A DNA stretch of 64,000 nt from Colwellia polaris (GCF_002104515.1 NZ_NBOE01000001.1:372001-436000); one strand, 5' to 3'. Positions 16,957-28,543 are shown, numbered from the stretch's first letter. The notes: generated by a model not told the origin, from the sequence alone. Numbers and translations: made by a program.

Positions 16957-17244
16957 CTAATGTTTGTTGATTTTGCCTTTGTATTTCAATATTTGGCGAT
17001 CTAATTTATCAATTAATGCATCAATTGAAACATACATATCATTATGCTCCGCTTTCGCATGTACTTCTGAGCCACTTAAATGCACCGTTGACTCAGCAAT
17101 TTGATTTAACTTTTCTACGGTTAAAACCACATGAACATTATTAATATGTTCAAAATGGCGTTCGAGTTTTTCGAACTTTTCATTAACATAATCACGTAAT
17201 GAGTCGGTAACATCGACATGGTGTCCACTAAGATTAATTTGCAT
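16957..17244 (-). CDS. hpf: Ribosome hibernation promoting factor HPF (short form)
   Basis: HPF binds the 30S decoding region and promotes inactive 100S ribosome dimers in stationary phase. From the ATG at 17244 the protein is 95 residues (MQINLSGHHVDVTDSL...), which is the short gamma-proteobacterial form without the C-terminal dimerisation domain. A longer in-frame reading beginning at 17340 would run into rpoN and has no family match, so the inner start is chosen. It lies 34 bases after rpoN and before ptsN. Confidence 0.95.
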   Translation of the reverse strand: MQINLSGHHVDVTDSLRDYVNEKFEKLERHFEHINNVHVVLTVEKLNQIAESTVHLSGSEVHAKAEHNDMYVSIDALIDKLDRQILKYKGKINKH

Positions 17245-17278
17245 ATGCTTAATTCCTCTTTTTGGTGAATACAACCGC

Positions 17279-18784
17279 CTACAGTAAGCTTTTACGTTGA
17301 TTTGATGGCGGTATGGAAAGTGACTCTCGATACTTGGCAATAGTACGCCTTGCCACCTTTATACCTTGCTCTGCTAATACATCAGCAATTTTACTATCAC
17401 TTAATGGCTTTGCAGGTATTTCTGCGGCGACAAGTTTTTTAATCAATTCACGAATAGCAGTTGATGAACATTCACCACCATTCTCAGTACTTACATGGCT
17501 TGAGAAAAAGTATTTAAGCTCGAAAATCCCTCTGGGGGTATGCATATACTTCTGCGTAGTAACACGAGAAATAGTTGATTCATGCATATCTACCGCTTCG
17601 GCAATATCATTAAGAACCATAGGGCGCATAGCTTCAGGGCCATGTTCAAAGAAGCCTTGCTGACGCTGCACAATACAATTAGACACTTTTAATAAGGTGT
17701 CGTTTCTGCTCTCTAGGCTTTTGATAAACCATTTAGCTTCTTGTAAATTTGAACGAATAAATTGGCTATCTGCAGATGACTTCATCGAGCGAGACATAGC
17801 AGCGTATTGCTGATTAACTGATAGCTTAGGTGCCGTGTCTGGGTTCAGCTCAACTGTCCAGCGGCCATTTTTCTTTTCAACAGATACGTCAGGAATAACA
17901 TACTGTTCTTCACTTTTAATAACGCTATCGCCCGGACGAGGATCTAAAGATTGGATCAAACGGATAACTTCGCGTAATTGATCTTCTTTAATGCGTAATT
18001 TACGCATGAGCTGGCGATAATCGCGATTACCAAGTAAGTCGATATATTCGGTAACGGCTAGTTTGCTTTCAGCGAGCCACGGCGTATCTTTTGAAAACTG
18101 GTTAAGTTGAATAAGCAAACATTCAGGAATTGAGCGGGCAGCTACACCAACGGGATCAAAAACATTGATTCGTTTCAGTACTGCTTCGATTTCGTCGAGC
18201 TCTACATCATCAATACCGACACTTTCTAGTATTTCTTCTGCGCTAACGGTTAAGTATCCCGCTTCGTCTATTGCCTCAATAATAGCAACAGCAATGGCTC
18301 TATCGGTATCGCTAAAAGGAGTGAGCTCCATCTGCCAAATTAGGTGGTCTTGTAATGAATCTTTAGTTTCACCCTGATAGGTATAGTCTTCTGACGCAAC
18401 GCCCACACCGCCACTACTCGCACTTGCGCTGAAATTATCATCCCAGGTTGTATCACCATTTAATTCTTCAGGAATGTCAGTTTTTGCTAAACCTTCTGAA
18501 GAGCTTATTTCATCAATTGTTGGTGCAGAATCTTCACTGCCATCTGATGATATTTCAGCACTCTCATTAACACCTGCAGAGTAACCTTCTTCGAGGTGAT
18601 CAGGGGTACTTTCTGAATTGTTATCTGGTGATTCGTCAACTTCAAGTAGTGGATTACTTTCAAGGGCTTCTTGAATTTCTTGTTGTAAATCCAAAGTTGA
18701 TAATTGCAACAGCTTGATAGCCTGCTGCAATTGCGGGGTCATCGTTAATTGTTGTCCGATACGGAGTTGCAGAGTAGGACGCAT
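17279..18784 (-). CDS. rpoN: RNA polymerase sigma-54 factor RpoN
   Basis: Sigma-54 directs RNA polymerase to -24/-12 promoters of nitrogen, flagellar and other genes, needing enhancer-binding ATPases. The 501-residue protein has the Gln/Leu-rich region I ([20 protein letters not shown]), a long acidic region II at about 50-125, the core-binding domain, the helix-turn-helix region ([17 protein letters not shown]) and the RpoN box [12 protein letters not shown] near the C-terminus. It lies between lptB and hpf as in other gammaproteobacteria. Confidence 0.97.
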   Translation of the reverse strand: MRPTLQLRIGQQLTMTPQLQQAIKLLQLSTLDLQQEIQEALESNPLLEVDESPDNNSESTPDHLEEGYSAGVNESAEISSDGSEDSAPTIDEISSSEGLAKTDIPEELNGDTTWDDNFSASASSGGVGVASEDYTYQGETKDSLQDHLIWQMELTPFSDTDRAIAVAIIEAIDEAGYLTVSAEEILESVGIDDVELDEIEAVLKRINVFDPVGVAARSIPECLLIQLNQFSKDTPWLAESKLAVTEYIDLLGNRDYRQLMRKLRIKEDQLREVIRLIQSLDPRPGDSVIKSEEQYVIPDVSVEKKNGRWTVELNPDTAPKLSVNQQYAAMSRSMKSSADSQFIRSNLQEAKWFIKSLESRNDTLLKVSNCIVQRQQGFFEHGPEAMRPMVLNDIAEAVDMHESTISRVTTQKYMHTPRGIFELKYFFSSHVSTENGGECSSTAIRELIKKLVAAEIPAKPLSDSKIADVLAEQGIKVARRTIAKYRESLSIPPSNQRKSLL

Positions 18785-18843
18785 TTACGTTTTCTTTTCC
18801 CTGTTCAAGTACATGTAGTATTACCGCGTGATTATGTTACTCA

Positions 18844-19575
18844 CTATAACGTGAATTGTTCACCTAGGTATACATCTCTTACGTGTTGATTTGCAAGTAT
18901 TTCATTAGAATTTCCCTCTGCGATAAGCTCACCATGACTAACAATATAAGCATGCTCACAAACATCAAGGGTTTCTCTAACGTTATGATCGGTAATCAAG
19001 ATGCCGATGCCGCGTTCTTTTAAGTGTAGGATAATTTTTTTTATATCACCTACCGAAATAGGGTCAACACCCGCAAAAGGTTCATCAAGCAGAATAAACT
19101 TTGGATCTGCAGCTAACGCTCTTGCTATTTCAACTCGTCTGCGTTCACCGCCAGATAAGCTCATACCTAAGTTGTCTTTGATGTGACTGATGTTAAATTC
19201 TTCGAGTAAATGTTCAAGCTTTTCTTCTCGCTCAACATCATTTAATGCTTTACGCGTTTGTAAAATAGCCATAATGTTGTCATAAACCGTAAGTTTACGA
19301 AAAATTGAAGCTTCTTGAGGTAAATAGCCAATACCCTTGCGAGCACGTTCATGCATAGGTAGCAAAGTCAGATCTTCATCATTCAATACTATGGAACCGC
19401 TGTCGTTATTAACTAATCCAACAATCATATAAAATGAAGTAGTTTTACCTGCGCCATTGGGTCCTAATAAACCAACAATTTGCCCAGCAGAAACTTTCAT
19501 ACTGACATTTTTAACGACTTTTCTGCCTTTATAAGCTTTTGCAAGCCCGGTGGCTGATAAGGTTGAAATAGACAT
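18844..19575 (-). CDS. lptB: LPS export ABC transporter ATP-binding protein LptB
   Basis: LptB powers extraction of lipopolysaccharide from the inner membrane by LptFG and its movement along the LptCAD bridge. The 243-residue ATPase has Walker A GPNGAGKT (38-45), the signature [15 protein letters not shown], Walker [14 protein letters not shown] and the H-loop ITDHNVRE. Its start follows the lptA stop without a gap, and rpoN lies 59 bases downstream. Confidence 0.97.
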   Translation of the reverse strand: MSISTLSATGLAKAYKGRKVVKNVSMKVSAGQIVGLLGPNGAGKTTSFYMIVGLVNNDSGSIVLNDEDLTLLPMHERARKGIGYLPQEASIFRKLTVYDNIMAILQTRKALNDVEREEKLEHLLEEFNISHIKDNLGMSLSGGERRRVEIARALAADPKFILLDEPFAGVDPISVGDIKKIILHLKERGIGILITDHNVRETLDVCEHAYIVSHGELIAEGNSNEILANQHVRDVYLGEQFTL

Positions 19576-20121
19576 TTACTCTTGCTTTTCCTTAGTTTTT
19601 TTCGGCAATTCAGTTTTATTTTTAGGCTGTAGCACAGTTTCAACTTTGTCATTTTCTAAGCTTTCGGCATTCACATACTCAGTCTCAAAGTTATAAGTAA
19701 TTTTACTACCACTCACTTCACTGCCTTCTTGGCGCAGCAAAGCATTACCCGAAATTACAACGGTATTTTTGTGTGGCTCATATCTAATTTCACTTGCTTG
19801 CAAATTGATTGGGCTACCGTCTTCTAATGTTTGTTCAAAAGTCGCTGGAGAACCCTTAGCAATATAAACTTTATTATCGCTTTCGTTTTGAGTGATCACC
19901 TGAACGAGTTCGGCATTAATGGTAAGTGAGCCCTGGGAAATTATAACGTTATCAATATAACTGAATATTTTATTTTTTAGATCCGCAGCTTGTCGCGACG
20001 AAGAAATTTTAATTTCTTGGTCTACGTTGAATTTTTCTGCATTTACTACCGGCATTAATATTGCGCATGCAGTTATGCCAATAAGGCTATTTTTTAATTT
20101 TTTTATAAATGGTTTGTACAT
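19576..20121 (-). CDS. lptA: LPS transport periplasmic protein LptA
   Basis: LptA forms the periplasmic beta-jellyroll bridge that carries lipopolysaccharide from LptC to LptD. The 181-residue protein has an N-terminal signal peptide (KNSLIGITACAILMPVVNA) and OstA-type repeats with DNKVYIAKGSPATFEQ and ASEIRYEPHKNTVVISGNALLRQ. The start at 20121 overlaps the end of lptC by 35 bases; no later Met leaves an intact signal peptide, so the overlap is probably real and indicates translational coupling. Confidence 0.95.
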   Translation of the reverse strand: MYKPFIKKLKNSLIGITACAILMPVVNAEKFNVDQEIKISSSRQAADLKNKIFSYIDNVIISQGSLTINAELVQVITQNESDNKVYIAKGSPATFEQTLEDGSPINLQASEIRYEPHKNTVVISGNALLRQEGSEVSGSKITYNFETEYVNAESLENDKVETVLQPKNKTELPKKTKEKQE

Positions 20122-20653
20122 GTTCAGTCAATGTCATCTGTGTTGTGTTTAAGTCTACAATTAATCCTGAGCCATACATAGTAAATCCTTTACCTAATAT
20201 TAAGATAGTTTGCTCTGAGCTGATAATATTCGTTTTAAGATCCATTTCTAAATTTTTTCCGTGTACTTCCTGTATTAAACTTTCTTCATCAGTCGCGATT
20301 AAACGTACGCGATTTTTTAATTTTACACGATTGTTGTTATACAGTGTGCCTTCATTAGCAGATATCTGCCATGTTGGTTTGTTATTTTTTGGGTATAAGG
20401 TATAACGAGGATATTCAAAATGGGTTACTTCTAGCTGCGCATAATGTTCCATACGTTGGGCTTCAACATTATAAGATAATGCGCCAGTTGACTTGTAAAT
20501 GTCGCTGTTGAGGTTTTCAGCAATAAATTCTGGGTTATTAGCAACTTCTAGAATACTACTGGTTTCTTTCTTAGCCCCAAACCATTCAAGTATGGCGTAG
20601 GTTGTTAACGCCAAGAGAAAAAGTGAAATTGTCGCAATGGTTATGCGATTCAT
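20087..20653 (-). CDS. lptC: LPS export protein LptC
   Basis: LptC is a bitopic inner-membrane protein that hands lipopolysaccharide from LptBFG to LptA. The 188-residue protein has one N-terminal membrane helix (about 5-24) and then a periplasmic OstA-like domain with YTLYPKNNKPTWQISANEGTLY and LTEHVQTIYKK at the end. It overlaps kdsC by four bases and lptA by 35. Confidence 0.93.
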   Translation of the reverse strand: MNRITIATISLFLLALTTYAILEWFGAKKETSSILEVANNPEFIAENLNSDIYKSTGALSYNVEAQRMEHYAQLEVTHFEYPRYTLYPKNNKPTWQISANEGTLYNNNRVKLKNRVRLIATDEESLIQEVHGKNLEMDLKTNIISSEQTILILGKGFTMYGSGLIVDLNTTQMTLTEHVQTIYKKIKK

Positions 20654-21195
20654 ATACTTGCACCTGTTGCATTGGCTAATGTACCTTGACTTTGCATGAT
20701 AAGATCACAGGTTTCACGCACAGCACCAAAGCCACCTCGGGTATAAGTGATGTAATCACAAAGATTTATTATAGCTGGGTGGGCATCGCTAACTGCTATG
20801 CTAAATCCCACATAATTAAGGCAGTCAAAATCCGGCATGTCGTCGCCAATGTAAGCCACTTGTTCGGGCATTAACTTTAATGAGGCGAGCATTTTTTTCA
20901 ATGCTGGTAGTTTGTTTTCTTCACCTTGTACTATGTGTTTAACGTTTAAGGCGCTCATACGAGTTTGTACAATGTTGGATTGTCTGCCTGTGATCACTGC
21001 AACATCAACACCACTCGCTCCTAGGGCTTTTATGCCGTAGCCATCTTTGGTATGAAAAGCTTTTAGCTCTTCGCCATTATTACCTAAATAAATGCGGCCA
21101 TCAGAAAAAACACCGTCAATATCACAAACAAAGAGTTTTATTTTTTCTGCTTTTTGCCAGGTACTTGATGCAACTTTACCGTATAAGCTATTCAA
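20650..21195 (-). CDS. kdsC: 3-deoxy-D-manno-octulosonate 8-phosphate phosphatase KdsC
   Basis: KdsC dephosphorylates KDO-8-phosphate, giving free KDO for the LPS inner core. The 181-residue HAD-family enzyme lacks a cap domain, as expected, and has the nucleophile motif CDIDGVFSDG (Asp25, Asp27), the second motif VITGRQS and the Mg-binding YIGDDMPDFDCL. It lies between kdsD (two bases upstream) and lptC (four-base overlap), so KDO synthesis and LPS export are co-expressed. Confidence 0.96.
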   Translation of the reverse strand: MNSLYGKVASSTWQKAEKIKLFVCDIDGVFSDGRIYLGNNGEELKAFHTKDGYGIKALGASGVDVAVITGRQSNIVQTRMSALNVKHIVQGEENKLPALKKMLASLKLMPEQVAYIGDDMPDFDCLNYVGFSIAVSDAHPAIINLCDYITYTRGGFGAVRETCDLIMQSQGTLANATGASI

Positions 21196-21197
21196 AA

Positions 21198-22163
21198 TTA
21201 CAACACTCCAGATTTTAATAAGTCATGCATATTCATTGCGCCAATAGGGTGATTATTTTCATCGACGATAATTAAACCATTGATTTTTTTATCTTCCATT
21301 ATTTTTAATGCTTCAGCAGCAAGCATATCTTGTTTGGCAACCAATGGCTGCTTAGTCATGACACTGGTAATACTATCTTGATGAATGTTAATTTCAGCGT
21401 CTAGAATACGGCGCAAGTCGCCATCAGTAAATAAACCCACTAACTTATTCTGAGCATTAACCACTGCTGTCATTCCTAAACCTTTCAATGACATTTCAAC
21501 TAAAGCATCTTTTATTTTAGCACTTTCTACTACTGTTGGCAGACGTTCATCTTTGTGCATTATGTCAGCTAAGCGTAATAATAACCTTTTACCCAGACTA
21601 CCACCGGGATGGGATAAGGCAAAATCGTCAGCGGTAAAGCCGCGTGCATTAAGTAAGGCCACAGCTAAAGCATCGCCCATAACTAAGGTAGCAGTAGTGC
21701 TTGATGTTGGTGCTAATCCCAACGGGCAAGCTTCTTGAGATACTTTTACGCAAACATGTGTATCGGCGAGTTTAGCCAGCGTAGAGTCAGGTTTACCTGT
21801 CATGGCAATTATTTTCGCACCTATGCGTTTAAGCACAGGAATAATAGCTAAAACTTCACCTGTTTCACCAGAGTTAGAAATGGTTAAGATAACATCGTCT
21901 ATGGTTACCATGCCAAGGTCGCCATGGCTTGCTTCCCCAGGATGAACAAAAAATGACGGTGTGCCTGTACTCGCTAAAGTAGCCGCAATTTTACCGCCAA
22001 TATGCCCAGATTTTCCCATGCCAATAACGATTACTCGACCTCGACAGTTAAACATTAGCTCACAGGCTTTTGCAAAATCGTCGTTGATATATTGTGTAAG
22101 CTCAGCAATAGCTTGTTGCTCAATGTTAATGACATTGAGTGCTAATTGTTTAAAGTTTTTCAT
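21198..22163 (-). CDS. kdsD: Arabinose-5-phosphate isomerase KdsD
   Basis: KdsD converts ribulose-5-phosphate to arabinose-5-phosphate, the first committed step to KDO. The 321-residue protein has an N-terminal SIS domain (GMGKSGHIGGKIAATLASTGTP, shown in part as GMGKSGHIGGKIA, and TISNSGETGEV) and two C-terminal CBS domains (from about 205). Length and order match the housekeeping enzyme. It follows yrbG by 17 bases and precedes kdsC by two. Confidence 0.96.
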   Translation of the reverse strand: MKNFKQLALNVINIEQQAIAELTQYINDDFAKACELMFNCRGRVIVIGMGKSGHIGGKIAATLASTGTPSFFVHPGEASHGDLGMVTIDDVILTISNSGETGEVLAIIPVLKRIGAKIIAMTGKPDSTLAKLADTHVCVKVSQEACPLGLAPTSSTTATLVMGDALAVALLNARGFTADDFALSHPGGSLGKRLLLRLADIMHKDERLPTVVESAKIKDALVEMSLKGLGMTAVVNAQNKLVGLFTDGDLRRILDAEINIHQDSITSVMTKQPLVAKQDMLAAEALKIMEDKKINGLIIVDENNHPIGAMNMHDLLKSGVL

Positions 22164-22180
22164 TACATAAAACCAATTTC

Positions 22181-23161
22181 TTAGGCGTTAATTTGGCTAA
22201 AAAGCAGCACTTGATAACCAATGAATACGGCTAATAATAATAACCCTTTCGCGCGCGTGATGCGAAACTTTCCGCCGCGGCTGAAACAAAGAATAAACAA
22301 TAAGAATGTTGTTGCAAGCATAAAAGGGGCGTCGCGACTTGCTGCAGCGTTATCAATATCACCCGGAGCAATTAAGCCCGCCAGCGATAATACCGCTAAT
22401 ATATTAAATATATTTGAACCAATAATATTACCAAGTGCTAAGTCGTCTTCTTTTTTGATGATACTCATAATACTGGCAGCTAGCTCAGGCAAACTTGTAC
22501 CGATAGCAATTACGGTTAAGCCAATAACCAAATCACTAATACCAAATGCTTTAGCAATAAAAATAGAAGAATCTACAAGAAAGCTTGCACTTAGAGGCAG
22601 TAAAATCATGCCAACAATAAGCCATATCACTGAGAGTTTAGTGCTCACACCATCAGGAACTTCTTGCTCGGCTTCGAGAACCATTTTATCGTCAATTGGA
22701 TTTTCTTTTGCGCGTTTTAACGTTACAAATAGTAAGGTGGCAATGTAAACAACAAAACCAACAATCAAAATAAGACCTTCATTAAAGCTAAAATTACTAT
22801 TAGCTAACATGTAGGTTGCGATGGCTGTAATAACAAGAATTAGCGGAATTTCGCGTTTAATTGTAGATGACGACACTGTTAAAGGATTAAATAGTGCGGT
22901 TAAACCTAAGACTAAGGCAATATTGGTAATATTAGAGCCAATAGCGTTACCAATAGCGGTATCAGGGTTCCCTTGCAATGAAGCGGTAGCTGCAATCATC
23001 ATTTCAGGCGCAGAAGAACCCATAGCAACGATGGTTAAACCAATAATCATTGGAGAAATACCAAGGTTACGCGCTAATGCTGAAGCACCAAATACAAATT
23101 TGTCTGCACTCCACACTAAAATAATTAGTGAAAGTAATAAGATCAAAATTTGAATTAACAT
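22181..23161 (-). CDS. yrbG: Calcium/sodium antiporter family protein YrbG
   Basis: A 326-residue inner-membrane protein of the K+-dependent Na+/Ca2+ exchanger-related family, with about ten membrane helices in two inverted halves. Each half carries an alpha-repeat: GSSAPEMMIA with GNAIGSNITNIALVLG, and GTSLPELAASI with GNIIGSNIFNILAVL. It is the first gene of the minus-strand LPS-export operon, back to back with mlaF, exactly as in E. coli. The physiological ion is not established for the family. Confidence 0.93.
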   Translation of the reverse strand: MLIQILILLLSLIILVWSADKFVFGASALARNLGISPMIIGLTIVAMGSSAPEMMIAATASLQGNPDTAIGNAIGSNITNIALVLGLTALFNPLTVSSSTIKREIPLILVITAIATYMLANSNFSFNEGLILIVGFVVYIATLLFVTLKRAKENPIDDKMVLEAEQEVPDGVSTKLSVIWLIVGMILLPLSASFLVDSSIFIAKAFGISDLVIGLTVIAIGTSLPELAASIMSIIKKEDDLALGNIIGSNIFNILAVLSLAGLIAPGDIDNAAASRDAPFMLATTFLLFILCFSRGGKFRITRAKGLLLLAVFIGYQVLLFSQINA

Positions 23162-23752
23162 TCAAAACTCCTGTTGGGATAAATAAAATAGTTGTTCATT
23201 TCGCTGCTATGGTTAAGCTCTTTATTTGTGCACTGGCATTGCCTAATTAGCTAATATACCTATAAACAGTTAAAAAATTTCCGAATTATATGTGGGTATT
23301 TTTGTATAAGCGCGAACAACTAATATTGTTCTTGAGTGCTTACCTACATTTAACTTACTTACATAATAATTTATTTGTTATTAAAAATGGGATTATAAAC
23401 CAATGATGTTGACCGATAACAGCGAATTAATACACCTTTAATGACATTATATTGTGCAGCGGGCAGTATAAACTTTTTCTGATATTATTGGCACACAGAT
23501 TCAACATAATATTTGTGAAATATTTAGCTAGAACTTAAATTTACCTCGCAGTTAGCATTGCACTCATCTTTGTTTCTATAGCGCTGTGTATTTGCAGCAT
23601 TTACATAGAGCGGGTTACACATGATTACATTTGCATACTTTTACTTACTCTTTTCCTACTAAATATTTATTAATTTGTAATGACTGGCGTGTTGCGCTGC
23701 GTTAGAATTCTAGAATATAAGCATTAATTAACCCGGTGATATCTCAAACAAT
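23162..23752. other. Divergent control region between yrbG-lpt and mla operons
   Basis: 591 AT-rich bases between two divergent operons. They must contain promoters for both. No ORF, repeat or RNA motif was recognised; the sequence is noticeably longer than needed for two simple promoters. Confidence 0.45.
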
Positions 23753-24562
23753 ATGTCTGAAACTTTAGTTGATATTAAAAACATGACTTTTAAGCGGAAC
23801 GAACGTGTTATTTATGATGGCATCAGTTTGTCTATTCCTAAAGGTAAAGTGACAGCAATAATGGGGCCTAGCGGTATTGGCAAAACAACCTTGTTGCGAC
23901 TTATTGGCGGACAAATAAAACCAGAATCCGGACAAATTTTATTTGACGGTCACGATATTCCTAAACTCTCACGCAATGCTTTATACGAAGTACGTAAACG
24001 CATGAGTATGCTTTTTCAAAGTGGCGCCTTATTTTCAGATATGAGCGTGTATGACAATATCGCTTTTCCTATTCGAGAGCATACTGAATTAGCTGAAGAT
24101 GTGATTGAGAAAATGGTGCTAATGAAATTAGAGGCTGTTGGCTTACGTGGCGCAAGAGATTTACGCCCGAGTGAACTCTCTGGTGGTATGGCTCGTCGTG
24201 CAGCACTTGCACGTTCGATTGCCCTGGATCCTGAGCTGATTCTTTATGATGAGCCTTTTGCCGGGCAAGATCCTATTTCGATGGGCGTTATAGTGCGCTT
24301 GATTCGTGAATTAGGCCAAGCTTTAGGGCTAACGTCGGTTGTGGTCTCACATGACGTACCTGAAGTAATGAGTATTGCCGACTATATCTATATTATCGCG
24401 GAACAAAAAATTATTGGTCAAGGTACGCCAGAAGAAATTTACGCTCAAACCTCACCATTAGTTCAGCAGTTTGTTAAAGGTGAAGCTGACGGCCCTGTAC
24501 CATTTCATTATCCTGCTGCTTCCTACCGAGAAGAATTAATTGGCCAAGGAGTTGAAAAGTGA
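23753..24562 (+). CDS. mlaF: Phospholipid transport ATP-binding protein MlaF
   Basis: MlaF is the ATPase of the MlaFEDB complex that moves phospholipids between inner membrane and periplasmic carrier MlaC, maintaining outer-membrane lipid asymmetry. The 269-residue protein has Walker A GPSGIGKT (38-45), the signature [14 protein letters not shown], Walker [15 protein letters not shown] and the H-loop VVSHDVPEV. It starts the mlaFEDCB-ibaG-murA operon, divergent from yrbG, and overlaps mlaE by four bases. Confidence 0.96.
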   Translation: MSETLVDIKNMTFKRNERVIYDGISLSIPKGKVTAIMGPSGIGKTTLLRLIGGQIKPESGQILFDGHDIPKLSRNALYEVRKRMSMLFQSGALFSDMSVYDNIAFPIREHTELAEDVIEKMVLMKLEAVGLRGARDLRPSELSGGMARRAALARSIALDPELILYDEPFAGQDPISMGVIVRLIRELGQALGLTSVVVSHDVPEVMSIADYIYIIAEQKIIGQGTPEEIYAQTSPLVQQFVKGEADGPVPFHYPAASYREELIGQGVEK

Positions 24563-25335
24563 ACCAACTACAACTTTTTGGTCGTACGATCATCGAGCAA
24601 ATATCAGGTTTAGGTCGAGCGTTGTTAATGCTAGCGTCTGCATTGATGCACGTGCCTAATCCGCGCAAAGGTTTTCCCTTATTAATGAAACAACTATATT
24701 CAGTAGGTGTTTTATCTTTAGTTATTGTTGTCGTGTCAGGCTTATTTATTGGGATGGTTTTGGCATTACAGGGCTATACTATTTTAGTGGGATATGGCGC
24801 TGAAGCTAGTTTAGGGCCAATGGTTGCTTTGTCATTATTACGTGAGCTTGGTCCTGTAGTGGCTGCCTTATTATTTGCTGGCCGGGCAGGATCTGCATTA
24901 ACGGCTGAAATTGGTTTAATGAAAGCGACCGAGCAGCTCTCTAGTCTTGAAATGATGGCGGTTGATCCTCTTCGTCGAGTTATTGCTCCTAGGTTTTGGG
25001 CTGGTTTTATAAGTTTACCTTTATTAGCGGCTATATTCTCAGCCATTGGTATTCTAGGTGCACACCTTGTAGGTGTTGACTGGTTAGGTGTTGATAGCGG
25101 CACATTTTGGTCGGTAATGCAGTCGCAAGTGTCATTTGAAAAAGACATTTTAAATGGCATTATTAAAAGTTTGGTATTTGCTTTTGTTGTGACTTGGATC
25201 GCTGTTTATAAAGGGTATTCTTGTGAGCCAACCTCTGAAGGTATCAGCAGAGCAACAACTTCAACTGTGGTACAATCATCACTATTAGTTTTAGGCTTAG
25301 ATTTTGTATTAACCGCGTTAATGTTTGCAAATTAG
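24559..25335 (+). CDS. mlaE: Phospholipid ABC transporter permease MlaE
   Basis: MlaE is the membrane core of the MlaFEDB lipid transporter. The 258-residue protein has about five to six hydrophobic segments and the family motifs [34 protein letters not shown] (in part [17 protein letters not shown]) and the cytoplasmic EXXE-type loop [14 protein letters not shown]. The start is a GTG inside the last codons of mlaF (GTGA overlap), which indicates translational coupling. Confidence 0.95.
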   Translation: MNQLQLFGRTIIEQISGLGRALLMLASALMHVPNPRKGFPLLMKQLYSVGVLSLVIVVVSGLFIGMVLALQGYTILVGYGAEASLGPMVALSLLRELGPVVAALLFAGRAGSALTAEIGLMKATEQLSSLEMMAVDPLRRVIAPRFWAGFISLPLLAAIFSAIGILGAHLVGVDWLGVDSGTFWSVMQSQVSFEKDILNGIIKSLVFAFVVTWIAVYKGYSCEPTSEGISRATTSTVVQSSLLVLGLDFVLTALMFAN

Positions 25336-25386
25336 AATAAGCAACGTGGTTATTTAGTTAAATAATATTTTAATTTGGTGGAAGAC

Positions 25387-25857
25387 ATGGCGTCGAAAAA
25401 AATAGAGTTATTGGTCGGGTTATTTGCAGCTATTGGAATTGCTGCATTATTGATGCTAGCGTTAAAAGTAGCCGATAGTGGTATATCAGGCAGCGGTAGC
25501 ACTTATCAACTGTATGCTAAATTTGATAATATTGGTGGTTTGAAAGTACGTTCACCAATAAAGGTAGGTGGTGTTGTTGTTGGTCGAGTTAGTAATATTT
25601 CGCTCGATAGAGACGATTACACACCGGTTGTTACCTTAGATATATTTTCTGAATATAATAATTTTTCAGAAGCAACATCAGTGTCTATCTTAACCGCAGG
25701 TTTACTCGGTGAGCAATATGTTGGCTTATTGCCTGGTTTCATCGATGTATCTGTTGAGACTCTACAGCCCGGCGATTATATTGAAGATACTAAGCCAGCG
25801 TTAATACTTGAAGAGTTAATCGGGCAGTTTTTATTCGGTCAGGGCAGCGGTGATTAA
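25387..25857 (+). CDS. mlaD: Phospholipid transport MCE-domain protein MlaD
   Basis: MlaD forms the periplasmic MCE-domain hexamer on MlaE through which lipids pass to MlaC. From the ATG at 25387, preceded by ggtgga, the protein has 156 residues: a membrane helix (about 6-25), then the MCE domain with YAKFDNIGGLKVRSPIKVGG and VVVGRV, TAGLLGEQYVGL and the pore-lining end LEELIGQFLFG. Upstream in-frame TTG/GTG codons (25375, 25378) are possible but fit the ribosome-binding site less well. It is shorter than the 183-residue E. coli protein because the disordered tail is missing. Confidence 0.94.
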   Translation: MASKKIELLVGLFAAIGIAALLMLALKVADSGISGSGSTYQLYAKFDNIGGLKVRSPIKVGGVVVGRVSNISLDRDDYTPVVTLDIFSEYNNFSEATSVSILTAGLLGEQYVGLLPGFIDVSVETLQPGDYIEDTKPALILEELIGQFLFGQGSGD

Positions 25858-26498
25858 TGATGAAAAATTTGATCAAAACTTTGATTCTAGGTGTTACCTT
25901 ATTAGCTAGTGCAACAGGTACAAGTGCAGAGCAAGTTAATAAGAAAGACCCTTATCAAATGATCCAAAAAGTTGCAGATATTACTTTTAAGCGCTTTGCG
26001 AATGAACAAGCGGCAATAAAAGTAGAGCCTAATTTATTAAAAAACATTGTTCGTGAAGAGCTAATGCCTTATATAAATTATCAATATGCAGCGTATAAAG
26101 TTATTGGCAGTAACTTTAAAAAAACAAATAAAGCAGAACGAGCTCAGTTTGTTCCTGCATTTCGAGAATATCTTATTACTTCTTATGCACAGGTTTTTAC
26201 TCTATACAATAACCAAAAAGTTGAGTTTGCCCCTGCAGAAGATTTTTCTGAAGAACGTGTAGTTTCTGTAAAAACCAGTGTTATAGAACCTGGTCGTGAA
26301 CCTATTGATATTTCTTTTCGGGTTCGCAAGCATAAAAAAACAGGCGAATGGAAAGCTTACGATATGGTGGCTGAAGGTATTAGTTTGCTTGATAGTAAAC
26401 AGGCAGAGCTCAGCAGTTTGATTCGTCAAAAAGGCTTGCCGCATGTAACTGAAATGCTTAAAGAAAAAAGTAAAAGAAACATTGAGTTCAAACAATAA
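25857..26498 (+). CDS. mlaC: Periplasmic phospholipid-binding protein MlaC
   Basis: MlaC shuttles phospholipids between MlaD at the inner membrane and MlaA-OmpC at the outer membrane. The 213-residue protein has a signal peptide of about 24 residues (ILGVTLLASATGTSA) and the Tol/MlaC fold with MPYINYQYAAYKVIG, FVPAFREYLITSYAQ and WKAYDMVAEGISLL. Its ATG shares the final A of the mlaD stop codon. It is followed by mlaB after 62 bases. Confidence 0.94.
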   Translation: MMKNLIKTLILGVTLLASATGTSAEQVNKKDPYQMIQKVADITFKRFANEQAAIKVEPNLLKNIVREELMPYINYQYAAYKVIGSNFKKTNKAERAQFVPAFREYLITSYAQVFTLYNNQKVEFAPAEDFSEERVVSVKTSVIEPGREPIDISFRVRKHKKTGEWKAYDMVAEGISLLDSKQAELSSLIRQKGLPHVTEMLKEKSKRNIEFKQ

Positions 26499-26560
26499 TT
26501 TGAATGAGTTATTTTGTAGCATAAATAAAATAACGTATTAAAGGCTGTTAATAGATTAAA

Positions 26561-26857
26561 ATGATAAATGTTCAACAAACGGATCAAAAAGCAATTTTTA
26601 GTGGTGCCTTAACGCGTGCTACAATAACCCGTACATTTGATAAAAAGTACCGTCCATTGGTCAATGGAAAATCTATAACTCTTGATTTGGCAAAAGTAAA
26701 TCAAATTGATACTGCTGGCTTAGCATGGATCTTATTATTAATAGAATTAGCCGCAGCTAAAGCTTGTGAAATTACTTTGATTAATTTGCCTGATGACTTG
26801 ATAAAGTTAGCCAAATTAAGCGCAGTTGATACGTTATTACCGATAGAAAAAAATTAA
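26561..26857 (+). CDS. mlaB: STAS-domain protein MlaB
   Basis: MlaB is the small cytoplasmic STAS-domain subunit that binds MlaF and is needed for stability and activity of the complex. The 98-residue protein has the STAS core ITLDLAKVNQIDTAGLAWILLLIELA. Position after mlaC is canonical. The sequence quoted is shortened to ITLDLAKVNQIDTAG for the key loop, which holds the conserved D-T-A-G. Confidence 0.9.
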   Translation: MINVQQTDQKAIFSGALTRATITRTFDKKYRPLVNGKSITLDLAKVNQIDTAGLAWILLLIELAAAKACEITLINLPDDLIKLAKLSAVDTLLPIEKN

Positions 26858-26881
26858 TCTAGACGCTATTTGGAGCAAAAA

Positions 26882-27139
26882 GTGGAAGTAAAAGATATAG
26901 AAAAACTCATTACCGATGCGGTTGAGTTAGACGAAATTCATGTAGCATTTGATGGTTCACAGTGCAAAATTATTGCCGTTGCTGACTTTTTGGGTGACTT
27001 AAGTCGTGTGAAAAAACAGCAAACAATTTATGCACCTTTAACACAAGTTATTAATGACGGTCTAATACACGCGGTTTCTATTAAAACGTTCACAACGTCG
27101 GTTTGGCAACGTGAAAAAATGTTTAACTTACCTCTTTAA
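26882..27139 (+). CDS. ibaG: BolA-family protein IbaG
   Basis: IbaG is a BolA-like partner of monothiol glutaredoxins, linked to iron-sulfur trafficking and acid response. From the GTG at 26882 the protein has 85 residues and carries the family block HAVSIKTFTTSVWQRE with FLGDLSRVKKQQTIYAPL. The GTG is favoured because ggag lies six bases before it; a TTG at 26870 in the same frame would contain that ribosome-binding site. It is located between mlaB and murA as in E. coli. Confidence 0.93.
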   Translation: MEVKDIEKLITDAVELDEIHVAFDGSQCKIIAVADFLGDLSRVKKQQTIYAPLTQVINDGLIHAVSIKTFTTSVWQREKMFNLPL

Positions 27140-27148
27140 TACACCTAA

Positions 27149-28429
<1,281 letters not shown>

Positions 28430-28457
28430 TTTGTAGGAACCTTAAAAATATACATGA

Positions 28458-28486
28458 AAAAATCCCAGCTCATTGTTGGGATTTTT
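28458..28486. terminator. Bidirectional terminator between murA and degS
   Basis: aaaaatccca pairs with tgggattttt around a 9-base loop, with a T-run on each exit strand, between convergent murA and degS. Confidence 0.88.
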
Positions 28487-28543
28487 GTTTATAGAGTCTT
28501 TATTGTGAGTAATTAGAAATATAATGGCTTTGGCAATGAGATA

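Noticed and set aside
17245-17340. Longer hpf starting inside rpoN
   Set aside because: HPF begins at MQINLSGHH in the family; the extension overlaps rpoN and matches nothing.
22221-22748. 175-residue plus-strand frame opposite yrbG
   Set aside because: Mirror of a membrane protein gene; composition is explained by antisense of hydrophobic codons.
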